Assembly (NCBI GenBank): GCA_949318235.1
Contig: OX439134.1
Coordinates: forward strand, 27,806,950-27,870,949
DNA length: 64,000 bases
Direction of reading: 5' to 3'
Source: Ecdyonurus torrentis
Taxonomy: Eukaryota > Arthropoda > Insecta > Ephemeroptera > Heptageniidae
Positions 22,863 to 34,228 of this stretch are shown here, in pieces. A model generated the notes under the pieces. It was not told where the DNA came from, ran no database searches, and saw only the letters and a program-made list of their open reading frames with translations. Every line of letters starts with the position of its first letter. The first letter of the stretch is position 1. Made by a program: the position numbers and the translations under genes.

Positions 22863-23431
22863 TACACAGAAAACATAAATTTAAGAAATTATTCAGTTAC
22901 ATAGAAGTAACTCTTCAGTACAAAAAGTACAAACCAATAACTTGGTTGAAAAAGTTGTAACTCGTTAGTATAAACGTTATAAGTAAATAGTTAGCTGTTT
23001 AGATCTTTAAAAAACTTTGTATATTATACACTAGCTAATTTATTATGAAAAAAGTCTATATAGTGAGACCATAACCTCTTTGAGTGAGACTCTATAGTAG
23101 GGTGTATGCGGATGACGTCACATTTATTGCGTTTGGAGGCCATACTGGAGTAGTGCATAACATTGCTCAGCATAAGACAAACTTCATTAAAACCAATTTT
23201 CTTTGGGAAATTGATTAATTTTTTTATTATTGTTATTTTTCTCACATACTTGAGATACTAATTCAACATATTTACAGCATCAATGCTCTCAAAAATATTT
23301 CATTGTGTTTTAAAACTGGCAAAATGATTTTTTGTCCTATGCTACCCATGTTATTGAGTTATCCAACATGGAACATGGCGTCGACTTTAACATGAATGCA
23401 TACACCCTATAGCTACTTTTTTCCGTGTATA
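22863..23431. mobile_element. repeat family X, copy 2, with H2 nested
   Basis: Left end ACACAGAAAACATAAATTTA, right end TTTTTTCCGTGTA. TAACTCGTTAGTATAAACGT is a diverged match to X1. H2 (23097-23411) interrupts it near the right end. Confidence 0.55.
23097..23411 (-). mobile_element. MITE family H, copy 2
   Basis: Left end TAGGGTGTATGCGGATGACGTCA, split here as TAGGGTGTATGCGG then ATGACGTCA; right end GTCGACTTTAACATGAATGC then ATACACCCTATA. TGACGTCA 23113-23120. The ends share TATAGGGTGTATGC, consistent with a TIR and TA target. I define + as starting with the CATTCATGTTAAAGTCGACG end. Confidence 0.85.
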
Positions 23432-24112
23432 GTCTTGCTCATGGTTGAGATTGCTGAGATAATATTTTTTTCAAGATGAGAAGCTCATTGAAATTAGCAC
23501 AAAATTACCCCCTCTTCTCCACCCTCGGATAGGGGGATAAATTGAAATTCTTCTTATTTAGTTGCATACTAAGGACACCTAAATAAATTGTGATACTTTT
23601 TCATGATTAACTAGAAATTTACACATTCAGTTTCAAACAGCATATCTATTTAAAGTGCTTTGCTATATTCAGATTAGTGTTTTTTTAAACTTTTTATATA
23701 TTTTTTTTTCTTTCATAATAAAAAAATATAATAAAATTGTTCTGATTATAAAAACAATATTTTATAAATGTAAACTGCCAAGGCAAGCAGTTTTTGTGTG
23801 TGTAAACTTTTTTTTTATATGTATATATCCGTACCAGTAAATCGTATGTAGAGTATAGTAGCAAAGTATTATAACACTTTTTATGAGTAAAAATATATTA
23901 AATTTTAAAGTGGAAAATATATATAAACAAGATATGTGTATTGTTATATGAAAAAGAAAACTTTAATGAATGCCAACTTTTTTTTTAAGAGTAAAAACCT
24001 TGATAAATACCTAAAAGAGAAATAATTTTTTTTACAAGTAAAAATATAAATACGTATTGTTTAAAGTTTTTCTGCATAAGTCAAATAAATTCTGTACTTT
24101 ATAATTTGTTCC

Positions 24113-24168
<56 letters not shown>

Positions 24169-24841
24169 AAAAACATACGAACACTCATCGTAAGCTTTTA
24201 GTTTATATTTCTATAAGCTTTCGTTTTCAAATAAATTTATAATACACTTTTCTTTTAATTTTGTCGTATCATATATGACAGTTATTTCTATTCTTGTTGC
24301 TATTAGTTATTAATTTATATTACACTGTTTGAGTTTTGAAAAAAAAAAAAAAAAAAAAAAAAAAAGGAGTTTTAAAAATAAATTTGATTTTTTTTCTGCT
24401 CATTTATTATTAAAAAAAAAGTAATAATTAGTATATTCATAATAATTTTCTAAATTTGTGAATTAAAAATATTTATGTAAGTAAAATGAGCTAGTAAAAT
24501 TTAAATAAAAAAAAGTGCATTGTAAGCGTAAATGAATGGCGTGAGATGGCAGCAGGACATCTCAAGCCTTCCATACTAGCTTACTTAACGTCACTTTGCT
24601 TGCATCACACGCATTTCTGCAATACTGCACTTTTAAGCAGAGTATATAATAATATACAGTATGTAAAGAGGTATACTTGTTCCACTAGATACGCAATATT
24701 ATAAAGAAGATTAATTCTATATTATATTATAGAATATTATAATATTTATTGTTGATATTTATGGGATATAATAAAATATTGGAAAACACTAATGATAAAA
24801 CTATTAAACTATATAAGTTTTCAATTTATTTTTATTTTTAG
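23432..24841. other. AT-rich stretch with homopolymers, no gene seen
   Basis: A C10 run followed by ~46 T at 24111-24166 and poly-A at about 24340-24365. A slightly GC-richer patch at 24530-24630 gives no convincing exon. Confidence 0.5.
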
Positions 24842-25196
24842 CTATATTGTGTTATTGTGCTACACCAATCCCAGTCCCAATCAAAACATTATTATATCGA
24901 GAGGTAAGGACTTTCCAATTAATGGAAAAGAACACACAGGCCTGCCACGGCCTAAGTACACAGCCCGGCATTCGCCATGACAGCTTAGACAAACCGTGGA
25001 AACGTCTAGGCAGGCTGGTCGGTACAATAACATCGATCATGAACCTCCCGAATGCTGTGCGTCGTCATGGAATGCATATAAACATGCATCGTGCAACGTG
25101 TTGTGCTCTCACACTTCACGTACACACCCAGCAGTGTCTCGAACCTATACTCGGTGAGAAGTATACAGTTACGAGTCAGCTGCCTTCAACACTCGT
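24842..25196 (-). mobile_element. SINE family F, copy 2 (head truncated)
   Basis: Body matches F1 and F5. The sequence stops within the tRNA head at ACTCG (A box lost), while the B box GGTTCGAGAC near 25137-25146 remains. The 119-codon open frame across it is incidental. Confidence 0.8.
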
Positions 25197-25254
25197 AGTA
25201 AATTAATACTGTATACATAATTTAATCTGTAGTCATTCAGATTTGCATTCAATA

Positions 25255-25470
25255 AGTTAAATTTTATGATTTTTTGAAGTTTTAGTCCCATGTTAATTTT
25301 AATAATTATTTTTCTCTTATCTGATGGTCACTGGTTCCAAAAAATTTATCATGTAGATAGCTGTTACTATGATCAATAAAGAAACTGAAACTATTAACTT
25401 TCAAGTGACGTCATGAAGTTTGGAAGTTTTCTTTTTAGATTTTGAGATAAAAACCATCTAAAACTAATTG
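25255..25470 (+). mobile_element. repeat family K, copy 2
   Basis: TTTTGAAGTTTTAGTCCCAT, TTATCTGATGGTCACTGGTT, and AAGTTTTCTTTTTAGATTTT, uninterrupted. TGACGTCA at 25406-25413. It shows the empty sites for L1 and A5 in K1. Confidence 0.65.
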
Positions 25471-26180
25471 AAAACTGAACATTTTCGAAAATAGAGGTAA
25501 ACTTTTTATAATATAAAAAGTTACAAAATAATATTTAATTGTAGTTTTCATGCTTTCAATTACATATAGCCAATATTCAATATGCAATTCTATATAAATT
25601 TATTGTAGCTAAAAAAAAAAGTGACACTTTTTATCGTGGGCAACATAGATTTTTATATAAAATAAAATAAAAAATATGTTATTTACTATAACAAAAAATA
25701 TATATTTATTTTTTATATCACACAGTAATTTTTTTTTTATTCTATATGGTGTAAAAAAAACATATTTATGTTATTGAAAAAATGGAGAGTTATAAAATCA
25801 GAAAAAGTATCACATTTTTGTATAACAGTAAAATATAAAGTCACAAAAAAACTATAAACGTCATAAAGAAAAAAGAAAAAGAGAGAAAGAAAAAACTTCG
25901 AAAAAAAAAGTTAAAATTAATTTAGTGGTTTAACTTTAAGTATGCTTACAGTTTAACAAGTTTTTTTTATAGTGTTTTAAAGGTTAATAATATTAAGTTT
26001 TCTTAAACTTGGACTACATTTTTTTATTTCTTTAAATTTGTAACTCCTTAAAATTTACAAGAACTTTTGCTTTGCTTTTTATATTCTTAATTTTTAGGTA
26101 TAACTTTTTTTTTTCCCTGCTGAAGTATATGGATTTTGGATACGTTTAACCGTTTTTGCCGTCATAGACGTCATAGCATT
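25471..26180. other. AT-rich stretch, no gene seen
   Basis: Very AT-rich with many short A runs. Nothing recognised. Confidence 0.5.
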
Positions 26181-26348
26181 ATTAATGCTAAATTGGAACA
26201 ACATAAATAGTTTTGCTATAAAACATAATATTTATGCTATGTAACATAGTTATTATGCAGTATAGCATAAATTATGCTGTATTGAACAAATTGTGCTATA
26301 TAAAAATGAGCTAGTATAATTATTACAGTTATTTTTATCCGTGTACTT
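26181..26348. mobile_element. repeat family M, copy 2
   Basis: ATTGAACAAATTGTGCTATA, ATGAGCTAGTATAATTATTA and TTTTTATCCGTGTA at the right end, as in M7. TTATGCTATGTAACATAG in the middle is the kind of ATGCTAT block that expanded in M7. Confidence 0.6.
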
Positions 26349-26685
26349 TTATATGCATTTTTGTGAAACTTTGCACAAGGTTTCCATTAGCTTATTTTTT
26401 TTAAAGAGAATTTACACGCAGTTTAGAGTAGCATAAATATATTAAAGACAGTATTAAAAATCCAAACTTTATTATATTTCTATGGTTAAAATATGAAATT
26501 AAAAACTTTCAATGGTAATCACATTTTCGTAAGTTATGAAATATTTAAATATTTTGTTAACAATTCTTAAAGAAACTTCCTCTACTTGTTTGTATGTTGA
26601 ATTGCTTTTAAATGGAGGGCAATTTATTTTTTAAAATTAACTGAGGATGGCCAAAGGGAGATATGAAAAAATAGTAGAGGGAAAC

Positions 26686-26689
<4 letters not shown>

Positions 26690-26747
<58 letters not shown>
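26690..26747. repeat. (GA)n microsatellite
   Basis: GA run of about 58 bp. Confidence 0.95.
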
Positions 26748-26750
<3 letters not shown>

Positions 26751-27324
26751 AGAACGTTAAGTACTTATGCTATAACAAGAAATAAGAATGAAGAATATTT
26801 ATATATATAAAAAAATATCTTATTTTTCCATTTTAATTAAAAAAAAAAGTAAAAACAACAACGTAAAGGTGAATTATAAATATTTTACGAATGTTCTTTA
26901 AAAATAATTAATTTTTAAAATTTCAATTACAAAGCAAGCAACTTTTTTTTTTAACTCCTCATTTTTTTTTCTGTGAAGTAATTATAATTTTAAATTTATT
27001 TGACATATTGTAACAAAAAATATATATTGTGATGTATGAATTATTTACTTATTTTTTAAATAGAATTGAATTTTTTTTTTTACAATTGAAATAATTAAAG
27101 CTTTGTTTATTTTAATTTTTTATTCAGTTTATATGATGAATTTATGAGCGCAATTAAAATCTACTACATTAAAAAAAAATAATACCACTTAAAACAAACA
27201 AACTAGTTTTGATAATGATAACAATAATTGGATCTAGAAAAGGTATAAATGCACTCAAATTATGGTCGTGCATAACTAATAAGTACACCATATTTTGATA
27301 TAGTTTATAGATGGAGCGTTTTAG
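26748..27324. other. AT-rich stretch, no gene seen
   Basis: Nothing recognised. Confidence 0.5.
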
Positions 27325-27625
27325 TCATATAAATAACGTAATTTATGTTGTTATATCACAAATAATGCTTCATTAGAATAAAATTAATAATTATGCTGTA
27401 GAAGATATTGCATTATTAAATATTTATTGTAACTGACTGTACTGTAAAACAGTTGGGTCAAATTAAGAGGTTGTTATGCCTGATTTCGCCCAATAAAAGC
27501 CGTTCATTATTATTGTTATTAACATAATATTTGTGCTAGCATAATTATTGTGAATTGTGCCTTATAGATTATGCTGTATTAAACAAATTGTGCTGAAAAT
27601 GAGCTAGCATAATTATTAAACGTAT
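27325..27625. mobile_element. repeat family M, copy 3, with a LINE-like tail inserted
   Basis: Flanks belong to M (ACGTAATTTATGTTGTTAT; AACAAATTGTGCTGAAAATG, AGCTAGCATAATTATTA). The interval 27425-27520 (GGGTCAAATTAAGAGGTTGT ... CCCAATAAAAGCCGTTCATT then (ATT)n) looks like a short plus-strand LINE 3' end. Confidence 0.5.
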
Positions 27626-27675
27626 CACTCTTGAAAAAAAAAAAAAAAAAAAAAAAAAAACGTTGAATAGCTTGC

Positions 27676-27826
27676 ACAGTCTCTTTCATAAAAATTTGAA
27701 TTCTATTGGCTTATGAGACTTATGATCATGCCATCAGATGGAGATTTCAGGTAACGCAAAACTCCATTTAAATACATATTATTTGCATGTGCCAATAGAA
27801 TTCAAATTTTCATGAAAGAAAGTGTA
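27676..27826. mobile_element. foldback family D: 150 bp hairpin
   Basis: TTTCATAAAAATTTGAATTC extended by TATTGGC on the left faces GCCAATAGAATTCAAATTTT then CATGAAAG on the right. Only one copy seen; C2 begins 3 bp further on. Confidence 0.7.
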
Positions 27827-27829
27827 CAA

Positions 27830-27941
27830 TAATGCTGTTCGTAAACCCTGTTCTCTTGCACCAAAAAATGCGCATTCCATTTGAATAACCAAAGGCGATC
27901 GTCATTTTTGGTGCAGAGAACAGGGTTTACGAACAGCATTA
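27830..27941. mobile_element. hairpin family C, copy 2 (best copy, 112 bp)
   Basis: TAATGCTGTTCGTAAACCCT then GTTCTC...GAGAAC and AGGGTTTACGAACAGCATTA: near-perfect 26 bp arms. The middle includes AATGCGCATTCCATTTGAAT and GCGATCGTCATTTTTGGTGC. Confidence 0.85.
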
Positions 27942-28160
27942 ATGCTTTAAGTATTGTAGAATTAACGGTTATGACGTTAGGCATTGAAATTTTAAAAATA
28001 AAAACGTTAATAAAGCGTTGGGACGGAATGGAAATGGAATGGGCCAAGTTGAAAGTTCATTCCTTTGTGATTCTAACACTTGTGACGTCATTTATGCGAT
28101 TTTCAACGTTTAGTGACGTCATATCAGTTAAAAAGTGGGATCTTTAAAATTCTTTAGCAT
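27942..28160. other. unassigned segment with two TGACGTCA sites
   Basis: TGACGTCA at 28083-28090 and 28114-28121, 31 bp apart. AATGCTTTAAG at the left and CTTTAGCATT at the right look like a decayed inverted repeat, so a single-copy MITE is possible. The 88-codon open frame here runs through C2 and is not convincing. Confidence 0.35.
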
Positions 28161-28570
28161 TGCAAAACATTGCTTTCATTTTTTCCAAGTAAATTAATGC
28201 ATTAAACGAAACAAATTTGAAATAGTTTACTATATTATAGACCAATTTTTACGTGTTTTAAGTTTGTAAAGAGCTGACTTTTTCCCCCATACTAATAAGT
28301 GAAATCACCCATGTGCATTGTTATAGACTAGTAATGGATTATTAAGCTATACTAATACTCTATTTATATAATTAAACTAAATCATAAATATAAGATATTT
28401 ATGAAGAAGAATTAATAATTTATAAAACTATATGAAATTTAAAAAATAATTACAATTACTAAAAATCGATATTTGATGTTTTCAGTTTGGTTATTTTTTC
28501 ATAACAATTTCTACGATACGAAAATTTGATTAACCCAACAGTATTTTAAGTATTATCAACTATATTTTAG
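28161..28570. other. AT-rich stretch ending in a splice-acceptor-like site
   Basis: AT-rich with no recognised repeat. It ends with CAACTATATTTTAG at 28557-28570, a weak polypyrimidine stretch plus AG. Confidence 0.4.
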
Positions 28571-28741
28571 GCTGTATGTTACAAATCAAGACATTGTAAT
28601 GCATATAAGAGAGCACAAGGTGCAAAAGCATACATTCGACAGTTGTTCCATGGTTCATTTCTAAACTGCTTGGTAAGAGAAAATGACGCTTACAGCAAAT
28701 GTCAAATGTCTGCTTTTACATCTGACGCTTTCATAAGACCT
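28571..28741 (+). CDS. candidate internal coding exon, unknown protein
   Basis: An open frame of 57 codons with no stop lies between TATATTTTAG (acceptor-like) and GTAAGT at 28742 (perfect donor core). A second donor-like GTAAGA at 28673 would give a 102 nt exon. The stretch is clearly GC-richer than its flanks and belongs to no repeat family here. The translation is not low-complexity: it has four cysteines (residues 3, 9, 33, 44) and includes AVCYKSRHCNAYKRA and FLNCLVRENDAYSKCQ, suggestive of a secreted or extracellular domain. I do not recognise the family. In the same frame the first downstream stop is the TGA about 27 nt past the donor. A chance open frame remains possible. Confidence 0.4.
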
Positions 28742-28747
28742 GTAAGT

Positions 28748-29046
28748 TTTCCAGACCCGCATACTTGAAATTTCACAAGCGTGAGAGGTAATTTATTTGT
28801 AATGTTCATGGACGTTTAATTATAAGTGCTTTGAGTCTTGTACAGTGTGTGAATTCTTTAAGTTTGTATTATTGCGTTGTTTTGTATAATTTTGCACATC
28901 AAAGTCAGCAAAACTGATATTTGATGGTGCTGTGTATACCAAAATATTCAAATCACAACCGACAACTCGTATTTTTGAGATGCTGTCTACCAATTTTTAC
29001 AAATTATAACTCTTGGCTATAAAGAAGACTATAATTATTTTAGTAA
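28748..29046. other. no feature recognised
   Basis: If 28571-28741 is an exon this would be intron. No further exon is evident. Confidence 0.4.
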
Positions 29047-29315
29047 GTAATTCTATTTCACATTCTAAAAGAGATATTGTCCTGAATCGATTAATACCAG
29101 AATTGCTAATTTTTGTTGAATCCGTGATGTTTAAATTTTGAAAATCGAGAAAAGATCGTAACTTATACTTGTGGGCATACGAAAGAGTTATTGACAGTGA
29201 CGTCATTTCGCTATTTTATAACATTAATCAAAAATATTTAATGAACTTAAAAACTAGAAATTCACATATCTATCGATCAAGACGATGTCCTCTTTCAGAA
29301 TATGAAATAAATTTA
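29047..29315. mobile_element. MITE family J, copy 1
   Basis: Ends TTCTATTTCACATTCTAAAA and TTTCAGAATATGAAATAAAT pair imperfectly. GTCCTGAATCGATTAAT and ATCTATCGATCAAGACGATG face each other. TGACGTCA at 29198-29205. Confidence 0.75.
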
Positions 29316-30543
29316 CAATTTTTTTTTATTATTATTATTTTTTTTTTAGTCTTTTTGTAGTTGTTTACTAAAGGTAATTGGCAAAGCACAACCCTTAAAT
29401 TGCGTCCCAATTTTGTAAATAATACACCAAACATCAGTTTTATAAAGAGATGTATGCATTATTAACTTCTTTATTATAGAATAACTGAGTTCTCCTTGAT
29501 TCCTCGCTTGAAGTGGACTGTGCTTCTCGCTTCTTTTTTTTTTTTCTTTTTGCTTGCTTGCTTGCTAATCTAACTCTCCCACTCCCTCCAACCCTTATTA
29601 TATTATTTATTATTTTTTACTTAGCATAAAAAAAGTTATCCAGAATTGAATTTTTTATAAATTTCTATTTGAAACTATAGCTCTATTTCTTTTTAAATTC
29701 ATAAATTAGTAAACTAACTACTTAGGTTAATAAAAATATTAATAGCAAAAAAAACTGTATGGCTAAATTAATTTCTTATAAATTAAATTTTAAAAAGTTG
29801 TCGTGTTACTTAATAAGATATTCGTTGTAATGAAAGTAAAAAAAATCCTAATATTTATAAAAATTTAATTTAATCACTTCATTAAATCGAGCAAAAAAAT
29901 ATACTTTTTTTTTTCAGAAACAACAATAAAAACGTCTTCAAGCTAAATGATTTATTCTTTATACTTCTTAGAAATGATTGACAAGCTAATAAAAATAAAT
30001 TTATTAAGAATTCATGGCAATAATTATTACAGTAGCTTTCACGAACTTATTATTATAATGTTAAACTATTTAAATTTTCATTGTTGCATGTCTTGAATAA
30101 TAATATTGCGTATATATGACACATGTACTCGTCAAATTGAATTTAATATTATATATATATATATTTATATATATATACCAAGTATAATGCGTTTATTACG
30201 ATTTCGCGTGTAGCACTCTGCAACTTTAGAGTTTCTTTTCCTTTATTAATTATTTTAAGTTAGTAACAAATTATAAGAATTTTTTTTTGTTATACAATGT
30301 AACGCAGAATTCAAAAGTAAGTTAATAAGGGTTGAGAAATGAAATTATGGATTTTTTTTCTTCTCATTTTGATATATATGTTATGGTTTGTACAAGGTAC
30401 AGTTATACTTAAAATTTTTACTTTATAGTCTCATGGTAATATAATGCATTTAAATGAACAACCATAATTAACGGAATGATCTATATAAATATAAAGAATT
30501 TTCATGGGGTAGGGTAATATTTATGTACCTTTTGCACATATCA
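29316..30543. other. AT-rich stretch, no gene seen
   Basis: (TTGC)n-like patch near 29555 and a small (TA)n near 30155. Nothing else recognised. Confidence 0.5.
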
Positions 30544-30957
30544 TTAAAGCCCTTGTCAACTTACTTTTTTATCATTTAGAATACTAGAATGATAATTACC
30601 ATACCTTATCATCCATGAATTAGACACCATGACGTTGATTTTGTATTTATTTTGTTTATTTTCCTTTTTGCGGTCATATCACGTATCTGACGTCACAATG
30701 TACCGATGGGGCCGTGATAGGGGTAAAGAACTTGAGGGAGGGGCTTAAATTAATCACGTGACCAGAGCGGTGACTGTGATTGGCGGTGGTACATTACTAC
30801 ATTGTGACGTCAGATACGTGATATAACCTCAAAAAGAAAAATAAACGAAAATAAATACAAAATCAACGTGATGGTGTCTAATTCATGGATAATAAGGTAT
30901 GGTAATTATCAGTCTAGTATTCTAAATGATAAAAAAGTAAGTTGATAAGGGCTTTAA
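30544..30957. mobile_element. MITE family U, copy 1: 414 bp hairpin with TTAA ends
   Basis: TTAAAGCCCTTGTCAACTTA / complement at the right with TTAA. Arms pair for about 160 bp each and each arm carries ATCTGACGTCACAATGTA or its complement (TGACGTCA 30688-30695 and 30805-30812, symmetric about the centre). The middle (30700-30790) is GC-rich and unpaired. Confidence 0.9.
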
Positions 30958-30966
30958 TCTTTAATA

Positions 30967-31024
30967 GTTTGCTTTGCTTTGCTTTGCTTTGCTTTGCTAT
31001 TTTTTTTTTTTTTTTTTTTTTTTT
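30967..31024. repeat. (GCTTT)n and poly-T
   Basis: About six GCTTT units followed by some 26 T residues. Confidence 0.85.
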
Positions 31025-31039
31025 GCGCTTTAAACTAAG

Positions 31040-31125
31040 AAAAAAAAATTACGATCACCTAAGTGCTTTTTAAATGAAATTACGCATTTTTTGGAGCAAA
31101 GGATCAGGGTTTACGAACGTCATTA
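31040..31125. mobile_element. hairpin family C, copy 5 (one end eroded)
   Basis: AAATTACGATCACCTAAGTG, TTACGCATTTTTTGGAGCAA and AGGGTTTACGAACGTCATTA match C4 in reverse. The left terminal repeat is missing. Confidence 0.6.
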
Positions 31126-31191
31126 CTGGATGTACTGATTTTCCTATTTTGTTGCTAATTAATACCCCACAGTAAATCTTTCTTCACAAAA

Positions 31192-31430
31192 AGATAAACC
31201 ACGTAATTTATGCTGCTTTGGATAATTACTATAATGTAGAGCTCAATTGTTGCTATTTTGTAATAACATAAATAATTTTTCTGAACATCTAAATTATTAT
31301 GCTATGTTATAATATAATCAGTAATCACTATGTATTACAGTATAAATTGTGTTTTATGCATAAATGCTGCTGTGATGAACTAGTATAATTATTATTTATA
31401 CATTTATTTTTGTTCATGTTCCTATAGATT
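31192..31430. mobile_element. repeat family M, copy 4
   Basis: ACCACGTAATTTATGCTGCT at the left, GAACTAGTATAATTATTATT and TTTTTGTTCATGTTCC at the right. TA-target class uncertain. Confidence 0.5.
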
Positions 31431-31509
31431 ACGCAGACAAAATTATACCACGAATGTCAATACCTTTTTTTATGCTAGAATTACCAATGCGCTATAAAAA
31501 AAAAATAAA

Positions 31510-31575
31510 TTGTTAGCCACTCGGTGTCAAAGTTCAAGAGGGGATCCTGGGCCCCCTAAGGGGACGCCGAACTGG
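31510..31575. other. short GC-rich unexplained segment
   Basis: GGGGATCCTGGGCCCCCTAA then GGGGACGCCGAACTGG lies in AT-rich DNA. It matches nothing else here; possibly a remnant of another transposon. No frame is convincing. Confidence 0.3.
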
Positions 31576-31612
31576 ATACTTTTTAAATTATAAATATACT
31601 AAATAGATGTCC

Positions 31613-31932
31613 TATAGGATGTGTGCGCATGACGTCATTCTGAATGCTTTTCAATGCTCTTCTTGAGCAATGAATAACATTGCTCACCATAGGCAAACGC
31701 AGTTTTTTTAAACCATTTTCTTTAGAAAATTAGCTATTTTTTTGTTAATTGTTATTATTATTTTTTTTTTCATACTTGAGAAACTATAATTCAACCTTTT
31801 AACAGCAAAAATGCTCTCAAAAATATTGCGAAGTATTTTTAAACTAGCAAAATGAGTCATTTTCCTATACTGGCCCATGTTATTTAGAGCTCACTTATGG
31901 CGTCGACTTTAACATGAATGAAAACACCCTAT
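31613..31932 (-). mobile_element. MITE family H, copy 3
   Basis: TATAGGATGTGTGCGCATGA at the left and AAAACACCCTATA at the right. TGACGTCA at 31630-31637. Confidence 0.85.
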
Positions 31933-32193
31933 AAAATTAAGCCCTAAAATTTAGAGTAAAAATTTGGTGCTTTATTCAAATCTCAAAAAGTGTCACTGTT
32001 CTCTCATCTCTCATGCTTGCTTTAGTGCCCCTGTAATTCATACAAATTGTCGGTTACATATGTGCTGCTACGTTGCATAACATGCAGGATAGAATGTAGC
32101 CAAGGTGCATGAAAATTAATGTAGAAATTATAATATAATTAATGTTTAAATTTAAGTTATTTAATTGGATATAACATATTTCTATTTTTATAT

Positions 32194-32536
32194 TTAAAGG
32201 AATAGACCAGAGAAAAACATAAGCATTTATATCACAAAAAACTTGATGGGATTTACATAAATAATATTAATTTGTCTCAAAACCCAACAGTAGACCCTTA
32301 GCAATGATCAGAAAATTCGATTTATGCAATCCGCACAACATTTTCCTACTAATTTTTGCATGTTTCTGACGTCATAAACATGAATTTTCACGCAAATTGC
32401 ATACTTTACAGTTTTTTCACGCTCTCTCATGGGGCTACATTAACATTCTGGTAAAAATTGTTAACAGTTTTGAAGATCCCATTTTGTGTTTATTCATTAA
32501 AATGCACATGTTGTTTAATGTGGTCTATGGCTTTAA
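32194..32536 (+). mobile_element. MITE family A, copy 7
   Basis: Full length with TTAA at both ends; TGACGTCA at 32367-32374. Confidence 0.85.
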
Positions 32537-33060
32537 TATATTTTTAAAATCCAAAAATTTACTCAAAAAGATTAAGTATACTACGTGACAATTCAATAAT
32601 TTAAAAACATTAACATTCAAAACATAAAATAATTTGTCATATAAAAATATGTTTATGTATTTTTATTATAATAAATTCTAGGTCAAACTATGCACAGCAT
32701 AAATTTTTTTTATATTATATTATTCTTAAAATAGATGTTTTATATACATTAAAATTTAGTATAATGTTTTGAGTAACAAAGTATTTATGGTTCCACCATG
32801 TGATATGCTTATGTAAAGTAGGGTATAAGCTTTCATGCAAAGTAACTATACACATGAATAAAATACCACAGAAATGTATAGCTTTTAAGCATCTTACGTC
32901 ACTTTAAAGGTCGAAAATACTTTCTTTCTTTTGTTTATATAAGATAATTAAAAAAAAAAGACGATTATAGCAATACTGTAAATACAGGTTTAAAATATAA
33001 CTTTTGAGCGCTATAATAATTATTACAATAAAAAAATTATAAAGGCAATATAAGGGCTTA
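32537..33060. other. AT-rich stretch, no gene seen
   Basis: Nothing recognised. A minus-strand open frame at 32904-33104 overlaps R1 and is not supported. Confidence 0.5.
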
Positions 33061-33226
33061 TTGACTGATAAAGGAACAACTGTTTTGAAGCCGACTATAA
33101 CCAATTTTGCTCACATCCGCTTCCGTTTCTCTTTACTGCGCATGCGTAGTAAAGAGAAACGGAAGCGGATGTGACTGAAATCGCTTATAGTCGGCCTCAA
33201 AACAGTTGTTCCTTTACTATAGTCAA
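33061..33226. mobile_element. foldback family R, copy 1: 166 bp hairpin
   Basis: TTGACTGATAAAGGAACAAC / GTTGTTCCTTTACTATAGTCAA. Arms include CACATCCGCTTCCGTTTCTC facing its complement, with CATGCG at the apex (ACTGCGCATGCGTAGT). GC-rich inside AT-rich DNA. Confidence 0.85.
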
Positions 33227-33277
33227 TATATCATTTTTATACAATCTAGGCTACATAAAATATTATATGAATGTTTC

Positions 33278-33711
33278 TTAAAGGCGTAGAACAATTTCAA
33301 CAAAAAAAAATGTGTAATATCCTATATAACAAACCTAAAAATTAACGTTGATTTGGCCGGAGTTATTGGTTTCTAATTTATTTTCCACTCACGAAATGGC
33401 ACGATCGGGCACTGACGTCACAGCTCGCTTGTTTTACGTGAGCGTGGATCAGGCGAGCTATGACGTCAGAAACCGCTCGTGCCATTTTGTGATTGTAAAA
33501 TAAATTAGAAATCATTAATACTGTTCGTAAACTCTGTTCTTTGCTCATAAAATGAAGATCAGCTATGGTTAATCAAATGGAATGCGCATTTTTTGGTGTA
33601 AGAGAACAGGGTTTACGAACAGCATTATTGACTCGGGCCATATTAACGTTGATTTTCAGGTATGTTAGGATATTAGACAATTTTTTTGTTCAAGGTGTTC
33701 TATGTCTTTAA
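33278..33711. mobile_element. MITE family B, copy 2, carrying nested C3
   Basis: TTAAAGGCGTAGAACA at the left and TGTTCTATGTCTTTAA at the right. TGACGTCA occurs in both arms (33413-33420, 33461-33468), symmetric about the apex. C3 splits the right arm at the ATCA/TGACTC junction. Confidence 0.85.
33516..33627. mobile_element. hairpin family C, copy 3, nested in B2
   Basis: TAATACTGTTCGTAAACTCT and AGGGTTTACGAACAGCATTA. Its presence in only one B copy shows that C is mobile. Confidence 0.85.
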
Positions 33712-33716
33712 GATAT

Positions 33717-34063
33717 TTAAAGTACCGTTCAGACCATACAGCATGTTCTTATAATTCATTTAACACAAAATGTGGCATGTAAAAGCATTATCAAATTTGA
33801 CTAGTGCCCAAATGCAAACTGGCAAGTGAGCAAGAAAAAACACTGTGGAGTAGGCAAAACTCTCAAATTTTGAACAATCCTTAAGTCAGCATTATAAAAC
33901 TATTTAAAAATATTGTGCGAGTTATATAAGTTGATGGTTTTCTTATACGTTTAAGGTTTGACAATTATTGGGTTATCGGATAAAATAATTATAGTTTTGA
34001 AAATCCAATTTTGAGTTTATTGAAGTAAAAGGGCATGTTGTTTGGTCTGGACGATCACTTTAA
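33717..34063. mobile_element. MITE family V, copy 2
   Basis: TTAAAGTACCGTTCAGACCA and TGGTCTGGACGATCACTTTA(A). Uninterrupted, so it gives the empty site for B1 in V1. Starts 6 bp after B2 ends. The central TGACGTCA is lost. Confidence 0.8.
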
Positions 34064-34111
34064 GTTGCAGGTGAACGTTATCAACTTTAAACTGTATTGT
34101 AACAAGTTTTG

Positions 34112-34114
<3 letters not shown>

Positions 34115-34144
<30 letters not shown>
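34115..34144. repeat. poly-A tract
   Basis: About 30 A residues. Confidence 0.85.
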
Positions 34145-34145
<1 letters not shown>

Positions 34146-34228
34146 CGAAATTGTTGTATCCGCCTGAAAGTCTACTAGTAGAACCACGTGTGCTTCAGTG
34201 ACGTTTTGAAGAATTAAAAATTCTTTCT

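Noticed and set aside
29469..29573. Possible exon after TTTATTATAG
   Set aside because: One frame stays open for about 30 codons but runs into poly-T and TTGC repeats; too weak.
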